Assembly (NCBI GenBank): GCA_024138015.1
Contig: JAMXBB010000004.1
Location: 76,540,363-76,604,362, forward strand
DNA from: Lumnitzera littorea
Taxonomy: Eukaryota > Streptophyta > Magnoliopsida > Myrtales > Combretaceae
Direction: 5' to 3'
Length of the DNA stretch: 64,000 nt
The translations under genes were made by a program, and so were the position numbers. A model generated the notes under the pieces. That model made no database searches and was not told the origin of the DNA. It worked only from the letters and a program-made list of their open reading frames with translations. How positions within the stretch are numbered: the first letter of the stretch is position 1; every line of letters starts with the position of its first letter. Below, in pieces: positions 36,001-47,339 of this stretch.

Positions 36001-39000
36001 GGTTTCTACTTCCATCAGCACTGCAAAAGGGACACACTCATGTTTTGCATATAATGTGCTAATCTTTGGAAAAGGGGATAAGCAATCAATAGGGATGGTA
36101 AAAGAGTATCTTGATCAATTCCTTGTTTTATCTGGCTGAAAGTGAATCTTTCTAAAAATCAAGTTTTTTTTAATGATGTATGTGATTCAATATAGACTAA
36201 AATTATTGCAGCTTTGGGCTTCTCTATAAGCACCTTTCCAATTCACTACCTGAGGATGCCAATATCATCCATGAGAATCTTCAAATGTATGCTATGACCC
36301 TTGACAATAGATTATCCTCAGGAATCAATCATTGGACTAGGAAGGCTCTTTCCAATGCTCATTGTATTTGACTATTCAAGAGCATTTTCTTTTCTCTTCT
36401 TTCTTTGGGTAAGGTCAAATTTTTTTTTTTTTTTTGTTTTTTCATTAATAAGTAAACAACGCAACAAAAGGGGAAGAATAAAATTTAAAAAAAAAAAAGA
36501 CAATCATAATGCCTTCAAGTGCGATACAAAGATAACAATACAAAGAAACTTGAAAAACAAGTCAAACCACCCTCAAGGGTGAAACAAGTACAAGATCAAG
36601 AAGTTACTAGAGCAAAATAAAGAGACAACTAGATTACACCACTAGCTGACAGTCTAAGTCCTTATTATTTGTCTACCCCTCTTCATCTTCTTTTTCTTCT
36701 TCTTAGCACGAGCAGCTTTAGAAGACATTTTTCAAGCTTGACACCACAATGAAACAAATACAAAATCAAGAAGTCATCAATTTTCTTTTTAGGTATACTG
36801 GTCTTCCATCTTCATTCTCCCTAGTAGTATTATAAACATGATCGACACCAAACACAAGTGCTCTTCCTTTGGAATGGAAATGATGAGAACAAGGCCAAGG
36901 CAAAAGTGAAATGGGCTAATGTGTGCAAACCTAAATCTAAAGGAAGCTTAAAGATTATAGACTTGCATTTCTAGAATCAACTCAAACAAAGCCGAGTGTT
37001 ATGCATGGACAATGGTGACTCATTATGGCCAGTTCGCTCGAAAATGAGCTCCTTAGGAGCCAGAACATTTGGCATGTTAATATACCTTGAGAGGCATTGT
37101 GGGCATGGAGGAAGAATTTGCAAACTAAAAATCTGGCAACGCAGCTTTCAAAGTGGGAAATCAGAGATGGAAATTCCATATCCTTTTGATGCGATGCATG
37201 GCACCCTAGTGGCCCTTAGTGGAGTGGCTTGGAGAGAGGGTTAGCCTTATGGTTGGCTTGCCTAAGGAAACAAGGTCACTTTCTTTTATTGAAGGAAATG
37301 TTTGGGACTGGCCTGATGGTGATTTTTGGACTGCAATCAGAATGGGTTTGGGGAATATCAAGCCTCATGTTAATCTTTCAGACAAGCTAGTTTGGAAAGA
37401 AAAACATGCTAAAGTGTGTCCATCGGAATGCTTATCTCTTAGTTAGGGAAAGAGGTCCTACGGTAGCTTGGTACTCTGGACTTTGGAATAAAACGCTCTA
37501 AGGCATAACTTCATTCTTGGGTTGATTGCCCAAGAGAAGCTCTACACCATGGATAAGTTGTTGGGATGGCATGTGATTTCCTCTAATTGTTGCCTTTTAT
37601 GTGGAAGAGAAGAAGAGACAATACTCATCTACTCCTAAAATGTAGCTTTGCTGCTTGGATTTGGCGAAAAATAGAGAACTCCTTGCTGTGGTCTATTTGA
37701 CCACCATCAGAAGCCAACTCCTTGGCTGACCTGCTCATGCAAAATGATTACACATTGAGTCCCTCTTGTATAGCTGGTGTTTTCTTACTTATGGAAGGAA
37801 AGGAATGAATGGCCATCGTGTTGAGAATCTTGTTCAATCTGAGGACACCACTTTGAGTACCATTTTTCTTGCATTTTGTGGCTAGTTCTCTCATTTTGTT
37901 TACATTTTCAGTTAACTCAGGGGACACTTTTGTGTTTTTATAGATGTTTTATCGATTTAGGCATCCTTTTGTTTTATTGATGTTTAGCTCAATGTTATTG
38001 GTTTCTTGTGTGCTCCCTGTCTTTTTTGTATATGCCCTTTTTTATAAAAATTACAAAGATATCTCATCTTACCACACACACACACCAAAAAAAAATAAAG
38101 CACACGAACCTAATCGATCTAGTTAAGCTCAAGCTCAAATTCTAAACTCAATTGAGTTCAAGTCCAACTCAAGCTTTGAAATTTCAAGTCCACATCAAAC
38201 TCAATCTTACCAGTGTATTGTTTCAACATGACTCGTTTACAGCCTTAGCTTCAATTTCCAATGTATCACATACTCACCAATATCAAAAGGTAGGTGGATC
38301 CTAAAACATACATAAAAAAGGCACTACAAACATAAATAGTGGGTTGCACCAATTCATTTTTGTTTCTCAACTCTCTCCCTTGTCCAACATATAAACTGAG
38401 GAAATAGAGAATGCAACAACAAAATTGCAACATAAGTATTTTATTATGGTACATTAGTGTGGTTTTGGAAATTATGTTATTTTTCAATAATGGCATATGA
38501 CATTATGATGCATTGTGTCTGAGAGAGTTTCCTATGGAATTAACATTCTTTTCAAGAAACCATTTAAAGAGTTAAAATCAATATATTGACATCATAGCAT
38601 CCATTTCTAATTTCTACACATCAAAGGTGATTTGTAGATAGCACAAAGTTATGGTGACTATGTGCAGAGTTGATTCCACTTGGCGGAAGATGTTGATTGA
38701 GGTTACCTGCGCATTGATCCCATGCTCATTAACATATATCCTTCCATGTATATCAAGATCCTAATCACAACATAAAGCCATACATTAAGACTGTCAATTT
38801 ATAAAAACAACAATGATAATAACACTTTAATTAAATAAACAAAGAAATAATGTGCCAGCAGCTTTATAGCTATTGAAATTAAGTTGCACTATTCTAATAT
38901 TAAAATTTTTAAAATATGTTCCCAATTCCCATATATCTCCTGCAATTGCCATGCACAAAAAAAAAAGAAAAGAAGAAGCCACACCAGTGGTGACTTTCAA

Positions 39001-40242
39001 CCCAAGCTTAATAAAACTTGAATAAAAGAGTAGGATTTCAGAGAGCATTTATGTAAGGGTTCTCTTTCATGATAAGATTTCAGCTCTCATTTTTAAGTGT
39101 GTTCCAATTGAGAAATATATGGAATCAATTAGACATCAAAGACAACTTTTATTCTATAATCAAGCCAATTCACATGGATTATATGTGTTGGGTGGATTTG
39201 GAGACCATTTGAAACCAAATATATTCAATCCTTATCATGAAAAGAGATGATCCAGCATGACACATTATCAGGAAATTATATGCAATGGGTTGATTATGTG
39301 CCTCGTTGTGGCAATAGGCTCATTTCTAGGAGGAATCCATGCATTGTAAGAGAAGTCAATGAAATGGCATTGATTAAAATCCTATATTTTCAAATGGAGA
39401 GTGAGAAAAATTCTCATCATTTCTTGGATTCACTGACCCTATTCAATTTGGTGGGATCTTAAATTTACGTTTTTTTCCCACCAAGAATGTTTTATATAAG
39501 TCATAAACCTCCAATCTTGAGTATTCCACTTTCACGCAATTCAAATGGTTCATAAAGCGACCTAAATTTCAAGATCAAAGGGTGTAGTACTAGTACTATT
39601 CGTGGTAGTGGTACTCATGAGTGTATTAACAATCACAGAAGTGGTACAAAGAAGCAATCTAAATTTGACCATGTTTCTTCCCAGAAATGATAAATCTCAC
39701 GCAAACAATTGCCACCAAATTATACCCTATGGCTTCAGTTAGAGTGTCTAGCATTTGAAAACGTGTCTCGATAAGGAATTGTACCCGTGCACTTTTTGAA
39801 GGCTAAAAAAAACAAGCTTTTGCAATTGAAAAGATGCAGACTTCTCTGTTGCCTTCTTCACTTATTGAACAAGCTTCGTATGCCTATGAAATGAAATTTT
39901 AGTAAAGTATACCTTTAAGAATAGGAGATGCTTTGCAACTTCAGCTTGCGGATTCTCTATAAACACGAAGTAATAAAAATTCACAACAATGAAATCTCCG
40001 CCTCCGCCCCATCGAAACAAAGAGTTATTGAATTCACCAACTCCGCAACCGCATTTGGAAGTTTTCCTTCTCTGAATCCATCGCTCTTCGGATAGAAAAA
40101 CGGGGATGAAGGATCTCGTGCGGCGAAACTGGAGGTCTCTATGAATCGAAACGCGGTTGCTGTTGAGGATGATGGTAGGTTCGGAAGGGAGCGGGGTAAC
40201 GGAGAGAGTAAGCGTTGTTGAGAGAGTAGAAAGGATTCTCAT
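27052..40242 (-). CDS. STR8: Rhodanese-like protein 8, chloroplast type (TrhO/UPF0176 family)
   Basis: Eight exons with GT/AG borders join without a frame break into 436 residues: 40242-39913, 38760-38707, 32618-32472, 32326-32164, 31696-31605, 31088-30985, 30317-30042 and 27196-27052. Arabidopsis STR8 has a similar length. Residues 1-80 are Ser/Thr/Arg-rich, fitting a plastid transit peptide. Next comes the UPF0176 N-terminal domain (GDFIVVNFYYFVFIENPQAE, GRIYVNEHGINAQYSGP). The rhodanese domain follows (DLVLLDIRNGYEWDIGHF, RPEVDCFRSTSFG) with the active loop MYCTGGIRCD. A Cys-rich C-terminus (CYICSSL, RHRNCANLDC, CCMDCVDNFRGCCCSSC) could bind metal. Bacterial TrhO (YceA) hydroxylates uridine 34 of tRNAs; a similar role in plastids is inference. 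Introns 2 (6.1 kb) and 7 (2.8 kb) are swollen by retroelements, yet every splice border is intact. Confidence 0.95.
27731..28081 (-). repeat. Downstream LTR of small element in STR8 intron 7
   Basis: This 351-bp direct repeat is nearly identical to 29615-29963. It starts TGGATAGATTCC and ends GGTCATATCCA on the plus strand, so TG...CA ends are present. The element is transcribed from the minus strand, making this the 3' LTR. The flanking ACCCA (27726-27730) recurs next to the other LTR. Confidence 0.85.
29615..29963 (-). repeat. Upstream LTR of small element in STR8 intron 7
   Basis: This 349-bp repeat matches 27731-28081 with few differences. Its outer edge is TATCA followed by CCCAT; with the ACCCA at the other edge, the shared host sequence suggests a 4-5 bp target-site duplication whose exact limit is blurred by a small indel. 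Confidence 0.85.
33500..38095. mobile_element. L1-type LINE with inverted 5' half, in STR8 intron 2
   Basis: The left half is on the minus strand, reading from 35270 down. It holds the ORF1 end with a CCHC knuckle (about 34970-34930, CPKC then GHRDGKC), then the endonuclease start WNPWGLNNP near 34460. Endonuclease pieces follow (LLIIGGFNECRTLEER, about 34100), then the linker KLKALKSHLRKLNKSHLDNI at 33700-33640. The right half is on the plus strand from about 35290. It holds the RT start (NKEIKNTICLLAKDKAPKPK), SKEQTAFIKERR.VDNILVAQKLL near 35640 and VHLMKAYDNV near 35750. At about 36045 the catalytic FADD is replaced by FAYN. Further on are KAKVKWANVCKPKSKG (36890) and the zf-RVT region (VAWYSGLWNK, CCLLCGREEE, 37460-37620). 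An A-rich tail ends near 38095. Numerous stops make it inactive. The matching block B1 lacks it. Confidence 0.85.
38761..39912. other. STR8 intron 1
   Basis: This 1.15-kb intron has a GT (39912-39911) and AG (38762-38761) on the minus strand. It contains short plus-strand open stretches (39057-39470) without recognisable similarity. Confidence 0.6.
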
Positions 40243-40393
40243 CTGGATTCTGAGATAACAATGGGTTGGGCTGTGGAGAAGGAAGAAGACGATTACTGGT
40301 TGGAGTTAGTGAGTGGCTTGAGCGGAGAAGTACGTGGGAATAGAAATGGATAGAACTAAAAATAAAGAAAAGAAAAAAAAAAAAAAAAGACAA
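40139..40393 (-). other. Upstream open frame overlapping the STR8 start
   Basis: An 84-codon frame beginning in the T-rich leader at 40393 overlaps the STR8 start codon (40242) in another frame. If the transcript starts upstream of 40393 it would act as an overlapping uORF. If transcription starts closer to 40242 it is irrelevant. The flanking A/T homopolymers (40370-40432) suggest non-coding sequence. Confidence 0.3.
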
Positions 40394-40940
40394 AAAGAAA
40401 AAAGAAATGAAAGAATTAGAAAAAAAAAAAAAAGTTCCAAAGCTGTTGTAAGTTGTTGCTTAGTATGTACCACGAGTAAAAGTTTTTAAATATGGATCGA
40501 GTTTAATATTCCTTATATCTTTTTAATATTGATAGTTGGAAAAAAAAATATAAAAAATTATACTCTTTTTATTGTCTTTCACGAAAATTAGCTTTTTATT
40601 ATCACAGGTAAAACTATAATTTGAAAACACTTGATAGGTAAAGGTATAACATGTGTCCATCATTCCTACAAATTAAAACTAGATCAATATAAAACATATA
40701 ATTTTAATTATCTAAATACTAACATAAAATCTCATCTAATTTTTCAATATACTTATAATTAGATGAAGCCTAAGATAAGATCCAACCGAGATCTTATGAT
40801 CATAACTTATATGTTTTAAACAACCAATTAGTCCGTGTTGTTAGACTATTTTCTCTTCTCATTTTGATTTGAGATGGCTACAACATCGTTGGGGAAAAGG
40901 TAGACTTTTGGTGCTCAATTGTTAGTTCCTCTATAACATG
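40394..40940. other. STR8 upstream region
   Basis: A- and T-rich DNA without genes, including A-runs at 40372-40389 and 40419-40432. It should hold the STR8 promoter. Confidence 0.4.
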
Positions 40941-40944
40941 GGTG

Positions 40945-43050
40945 ACTTAATTAGAACATGTTCGATATGGTCTCTTTAATTGTACATCCTGAGGCTAAAT
41001 TTCCAACTCCTACTAGAGTAAAAACATGTTATGACAATCAACAGCTCATAAGGTCTTTGTACTTGAAGACTCTTAAACACAATGAAGTTTTCAATATTGA
41101 GGTTAACCTAGATCAAAAGCTTAAAATAAGAGGAAACTAGGACGAAGAAATACAACTCGAATATAATCTTAAGAAGATAACTTGGATATGGAAATCCTTA
41201 TCTGTAGAATTGAGACGGATGACAGTATAGCATTTGAGATTGAACTCCAATGTATTTGCTCAGTCCCCTTCTGATATGTCGGGGATCCCTAAACACTATA
41301 TCATGCACAAACTCAAGGTAGATCTAAACACTAAGGTCGTTTAGCAAAAGAAAGTCCATTTTGCTCCAAAACAACAAGAGCTACAATTGAAGTAAAAGTA
41401 CAAGAGTTATTGAAAGTAGGATTTATAAGAGAAAAACCTTATACAACATGGTTAGCTAATTGCATGTTAGTCAAAAAGTCAAATAGAAAGCGGTGTATAT
41501 GCATTAACTTTACAAATTTAAACAAAGCCTGCCCAAAGGATTGCTTTCCTCATGTTAGTCAAAAGTCAAATAAGAAGTGGCGTATATGCATTAACTTTAC
41601 AAATTTGAACAAAGCCTGCCTAAAGGATTGATTTCCTTTGCTAACAATTGATCAACTCGTCCATTCAACATCAAACCATACATTACTAAGTTTCATGGAT
41701 ACATTCTCAGAAACTCTAAATATTTGTTATCTTTCTCTTTAAATGAGATCTCAATTCCAGCGATGGTTTCATTAGATATCTTACAATTAAAATCCCTCTT
41801 TTTTCCAATCCAATTCCTCCACCACTACAAACCCCAATTAAATTCAAGCATGATACGCTTTTTAGTTATTGAGAGAATCTACGTACTTTCTTTTAGATCC
41901 AGGAAAGAGCTCTCAAAGATCTTCAAATTAAGATGGGAGAGGAAGATGAAGTTTACAAATCCTTTTTTACGAATTTTAGTATGTGTTGTTATAAAGTCAT
42001 GCCTTTCAGTCTCAAGAATGTGGGTATAACCTATCAAAGGTTAGTGACTAATATGTTCGAACCCCAGACTCATTGGAATGCCGAAGTGCATGTTGATGAT
42101 GTGATTATGAAAACCTTTAAACAAGATCAACATCTTACCAATCTAAAGGAAACTTTCAATAATTTGAGGAAATACAGCATGAAGTTTAATCCTTGAAGAT
42201 GTGTTTTTGGTGCTACTTAAAGTAAATTTTTAGGTTACATTGATAAGGAATTGAAGCTAACATTGAAAAAAATTAAGGTTATTTAAAACATGCAGTCTCC
42301 AAGGAGAGTGAAAGAAGTACAAAAGCTCACAAGTTTGATCATAGCTTTTAATAAATTCATGTTAAGAAGTGCTAATAGATGTACTAAAATTTTTAAAGTA
42401 TTGAAAAGCCTTATGGAGTTCAAGTGGACTTACTAATGTAAAGCTGCTTTTCAAGAGTTGAAGAAGTTCTTATCATCTCCTCCCTATGCTGTTGAAACTA
42501 CACCTAAGAGATTAGTTGTTTATTTATCTCTTAATTAGTAGTTGAGCTCTTTCCTTTATAATAGTACGAGCTGATGGGAAGGAGCACCAACCGATCTATT
42601 GTGTTAGTCATATTCTATAAGGTTTAGAGACAAGGTATACAAAGATAAAAAAGTTTGTTTTAACCACAATTTAGTAGCAAGAAGGCTTAAGCTTTATTTC
42701 AAGGCCTATCAAGTTATAGTCCTAGCAGATCAACCATTATAACATGCATTGCAAAGGCTAGATTTAATTGGTCACATGATTAAATACACACTTGAGCTAA
42801 GCAAATATGATTTTCAATATTGACCAAGAGTTGCTATTAAAGCTTTAAGTGTTGGCCGATTTCACAATCGAGCTCATTGGAGATTGGAACAAGCTCGAAG
42901 AAGGTGAGAAGCTAACTGGACCTTGTTTGTTGATGACTCCTCTACTCGAGAAGGATGTAGAGCTAGTTTGGTATTGCAATGACCCCACAAACATTGATTT
43001 CTTTGTACCTTAAAGTTCAATTTCCCTACTGCTGTTGGTGTGAATTAGGG
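40945..43050 (+). pseudogene. Second Tat-lineage Ty3/gypsy pol fragment
   Basis: In shifting frames this reads the protease end (HPEAKFPTPTRVKTCYDNQQ), the linker to RT (near 41270, MSGIPKHYIMHKLKVD), RT blocks (VGFIREKPYTTWLANCMLVKK; INFTNLNKACPKD), and VHVDDVIMKTFKQDQHL near 42090 in the position of the YVDD box. FLGYI and VQKLT follow, then an RNase H remnant and the start of an archaeal-type RNase H (WTLFVDDSSTREGC, about 42920). The motif order and the second RNase H place it in the Tat clade, but in a different family (Retand-like) from the 2.5 and 47 kb copies. It stops abruptly around 43.05 kb. Many stop codons. Confidence 0.82.
41463..41637 (+). repeat. 88-bp tandem duplication within RT coding sequence
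   Basis: Copy 1 (41463-41550) and copy 2 (41551-41637) both begin CATGTTAGTCAAAA and contain GCATTAACTTTACAAATTT and AACAAAGCCTGCC. Both encode the (K)RxCINFTNLNKAC(P/L)KD block of reverse transcriptase. Confidence 0.9.
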
Positions 43051-43289
43051 ATTTAAGGAAACATGTAAAAGAGAACATGTAAGGCTTTAAAGTATAGTGA
43101 GGTCGACCACTGTTACCTTTGTTACTTTGATGCCTAAGTCAATAAAGTGTTTAAGTGTTTAAGAATAAGAGAGTTAACAGAGTGTGGAGAGCTTTCCTAA
43201 TCCAACTTATTAACAATTTATAGAGTTTAAGTACAACCATTAAGGAGTAAGAGTTAATTGGCAATTCAATTGTACTGGACACATGACAA

Positions 43290-44587
43290 TGTACTACTAC
43301 CAGGTTCTAGCGATATGGGGACTAATACCATCCTTAAGCAAGTGTACCTAGTTAAGTTATAATATAACATGAATTTGAGTATGAGTTGTCGATCCCATAA
43401 GGAACCATAATATCGAGAAAACCCTAAATTTCTAGCAATTTTCCATGAAAATACCTATTATCTAACTTATCAATTAATTACATAATTATATCTAAATAAA
43501 TAGAAGTAAGAATTATAAAGTAAAGTAATAGAATGAACAAACAATAAAGTAAAAAAACAAGCAAATAAATCAAATTAGGAACTTGATCCTTAATAAATCT
43601 ATTATTTACTACCTAATCTATGCAATTTTCAATCTCAATTGCACTCTTGGATCATAGAAATTCCTAATGTAAACTAACCAAACTCGTGTCTCTTAATTAC
43701 TCCTAACCCTGAGTATACTCTGCCTAAATCAAGTCGGCAATATAATATCTTAAGATTGCATTAAGATTTTAAATCCTTCTATTAGGTTACCTTAATCCAG
43801 AAAAATCAAATGGTTAATCACTTAGTCTACTCAATTATTTCTAATTGCATCAGTCCATCTAACTAGAGGATTTTGCAAACTCTATAGTAGATTCATACAA
43901 TAACTCAATAGCCAGCAATATTGAATTAAAGATAATACGAAACAATGCAACTAGATCATAAAACGTAACATCATAGGTTGAAAATAAAACAATTGTCACA
44001 TCTGAATTAGGGTTCAATAAAAAATTTACTAAGAAAGTTAAAGTATGACTTAAAAATAAAATAGAACAAATTAAGGGACATGAGAAACCCTGTACTTTTC
44101 CTTACACAAAATTTCCTCAAGTGACTCTCTAAGCACTAAACTTATGACTCTATATATAAAACTTAGACCTAGGGTTATAGAAAAAGCCTTTTAAGAATAA
44201 AAGATTTTTAAATCATAGCATGTGTATGCCCTCTAACATGGTAGTGATCTTTAGGCGTTCTTCCTCTTCACAAGCAACTTTTATTTTTTAACGAAATTCT
44301 TAGATGAGAGATACAGGATTAGGATACACGATCGTGATCTTACACTTGTTCCTCTCTAGACACTATTTCTTGTCTAGACTTCACTCGGTTGAGCAGCTTG
44401 GTCAATGTATTTCCTTGTTAAAGCTCTAAAACTCCAAAAAATCACCTAAAAGCGTATCAGAAGCTTCTAAAATACCTATAAATGAAATAATAACTAATTA
44501 AACTCCAAATCATCAACAATTAACACAAATAATGAATAAAATTACATAAAACTACTCAAAAATATGTATGCTATATGAGTGTTATCA
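43290..44587 (-). repeat. Probable solo LTR or LTR-type segment
   Basis: On the minus strand it starts TGATAACACTCATATAG at 44587. It carries a TATA-like TTTTATATATAGAG near 44155 and ends in a GGGATCGACAACTC...ACTTGC-type tail, a composition common at the 3' end of plant LTRs. TGTAC occurs immediately outside the right edge (44588-44592) and at 43290-43294. Either the LTR is 43290-44587 with TG...CA ends and no matching duplication, or it is 43295-44587 with a TGTAC duplication and a mutated end. No internal coding region accompanies it. Confidence 0.5.
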
Positions 44588-44592
44588 TGTAC

Positions 44593-46890
44593 CAATTTAG
44601 TTATATGTTTAATGTAGGGCTTTAGAGTAGCTGGGTGGTTATTCTTTTGAGTAACCATAGAACTATTCGTGCCCTTGCTCTACTATTATAATATTTGAAC
44701 TTGTGTATTAGGCTTATAAAGCTTACACCTAAAGGTTTGTGAATCATAGTTTTACCTTGCGTTGTTCCAAGCTCTTTTATACGAGTTAGATAGCTTTTTA
44801 TCCGACTTAGTTACACTTATGCTTGTGTAGTTATCTTGATTGCAAAAGATCAAATTAGGAAAAGTAGATCAACTCTAAGCTTAAAGACTTTTATCCATTG
44901 GTAGTTGTTCAACACATCAATTAGAGCAAGCAACTTATCCATTCAGACTATACTTTATGCCATATGCTTATGCCAATGTGCTTGGGGTTGGCTCAAATAG
45001 GAGTGTTTAACTCGAAGCTTGTTTCACCAAGCTGGCCTACAAGGCTGGATATGGAAAGGCCTTCCGCTTGCTTTGTAAGCTAGCCGCATGATAAGACATG
45101 ATATTTATACAATTGAAGAGGCTTGCACATTATAGAGTTATTAATAGATTGAGATCGTTCACTTTAATTCACTGAAATGTGATTTAATCTTGTCCCATCT
45201 TAATCAAATCCACTTCAGCTTCCAAGAACTGCCATTCTTGATTATTCTCTTTGCCACTTCACATTTGTTAAGTTTCCTATTTTCATTTTGATAATAAGTT
45301 TATGAAGTGTGCAGATAATTAATGATAAAATAGTGAAGTTAGTAAAAAAAAAAAAAGATAGTGGAACTAGCATAAGTATTTGAATTATTTCAGAGATTTG
45401 ACTAAGTCAGAAAGTGTATTGGACAAAATTTGTAGAAGTATAGTTGATAGCTTTTAGAAAGTAGCTTAAAAAGTAATGAAGATCGAGGATAGAATATTGG
45501 AAATAAAATGCTCAATTTTATTATCAAGGTTTTAAGTTGAACAAATCAACATGAAGGCCCGACTTCACTTTATTGAGCATATTTGGAAATTACGCTCAAT
45601 TTCGTTCCACTTGTGTTAGTTCAATATCCATGAGGATTAATTTTAATAGAGGATGAATAAATCGATGAAAAAAGCAAGATTAAAGTATTAAGAAGATCAC
45701 AAATTATAGTAGTGGATTGAAGTTATGGACAAATGATCTAGTAAGAGAAGCAGTTTCAATATCACATGGAGATCATTTTATTGATGTTCTATTGATTGCA
45801 ATTTAAAGTGTTCTATTTTAAAGTGTAAGTTCAAGGTAGCAATCCGAGTTCAGAATTACTTGTGCAAGTTTTCTTTGTAATGATAAAGGCGACATTCCTT
45901 TAAGCTTTTCAATTCACCAGTGTAGAGATCAAAGTCAAAGTAACATTTGTTCATTAGATGCTTAATATCTATTCTTCGTATGGAAAGGCCCCAATTAGAT
46001 TCTCGTGACTCAATATAAGTATAAGGAAGTCCATATAGCATCACATTTCCGACACCAACTAATATACAGGCTTTAAGCATTATGTGGAGGTCTCTAATTC
46101 AACGTGTAAACAAGCTTTGGATTGTGCTAATCCTAACAAGTGTAACGGGTGATTAGAATTTGAACGTGAATAAGTTTCAGTTTGTAATTTCGAATTTTTA
46201 TCATAACAATGCTAGCAAATTTATCTTGACGGAAGCTTAATGCTTAATGTCTAACACACTCAAAATATCAGAGAATTTATTTTTAAATTCAAATCAAGAG
46301 ATAAAAGGGAACTAAAGATATGGATTATATTAGCTATTTCGATGGGATATTTGTAGAGAAGAATTTGGGATACGAATTTGAAAGAGATAAAGGATAAGGA
46401 TATGAATTGATTTAGAGATAATCATTTCGTGATTGAAGCCTTAACAAACTTTTTAGAGTTATCTTCAAGCAACAGGACATCATTTTTTTTTTTTATAATT
46501 TTCAGAGTGTAGTACGTATGAAGTATTTGTGAGTATCAGACAATCATATGGCTAGAACCTTCAACATGCACTTTATTACACTCCATAGAAGGCTAAATTT
46601 AATATTTGGCTTTAAGTCTATTGATTAAAAGGATTTAACTCATTGAGCTAAAGTGATAGGGTCTAAGGAGCCAAGTTCATAAATTATTGGGATGATTAAG
46701 GGAGACTTGGTATAATAGGCTTGAAATAGAATCTGTTAGATTGGTTCATCCGATTTAACCTTTCTCAACTTGGCTTATACTAATAGAATAAGGTTATTTA
46801 GGTTTAAGTTCATAAAGGAGGCCCATCTCAAGTCCATTAAAAGGAAGGGATTGATCATAACCCTTGATCGTCATCAAAATTTGACGGATG
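44593..46890. other. Non-coding interval upstream of third Tat fragment
   Basis: No genes recognised. The right part probably belongs to the 5' LTR of the Tat element that follows, but its outer end could not be located. Confidence 0.4.
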
Positions 46891-46903
46891 AGATTAAGGG
46901 TTA

Positions 46904-47255
46904 TCTTATATAAATACCCCTCTACCCCTCTCATTTAAACAAGAGAGAATTGGCACTAACGTTGTTACTCTATTGGATTCTCACTATAAAAGATCAAACA
47001 CTCAAATACCGCAAGAAGCATTTCCTCGTTCTTCATCATTAGTGGAGTTTGATGTCTTTGAACTCCTTAACTTATCATTGAAGTATTAGAGCCTTATTGA
47101 GATTGCCTACTCCTCCTCCCTGTACTTTTCTCTTGTTCATCCTGTACGAGTCACTCAAGTCATTTCCCTAATCGTGTAGTACGACTTTATACACGGTACG
47201 CACATGATCCCTACATCCATACCTATACCACCACATTTTCTGGTAACTCCACTAA
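46904..47255 (+). promoter_or_regulatory. LTR promoter and primer-binding-site-like region of third Tat element
   Basis: TTATATAAATACCCCTC at about 46904-46920 is a good TATA region with the pyrimidine-rich context seen in LTR promoters. About 330 bases downstream, TCTGGTAACTCCACTAAGG (47239-47257) resembles the TGG(C/T)GACTCxxCTGGGGA sequence that follows the 5' LTR of Tat/Ogre elements. This would put the LTR end near 47238. Gag coding follows from about 47340. Confidence 0.5.
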
Positions 47256-47339
47256 GGAGGGAAGACTTGATACTTACATCATAGTGCCTCCAAGGCGAAT
47301 ACAACCTAATCCTATTGATAGAATTAATCAAGAGTAAGA

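Noticed and set aside
39247..39462. 71-codon plus-strand frame in STR8 intron 1
   Set aside because: No recognisable domain; probably chance or ancient transposon sequence.
45856..46080. 74-codon minus-strand frame
   Set aside because: No similarity recognised, and it lies in non-coding DNA upstream of a retroelement.
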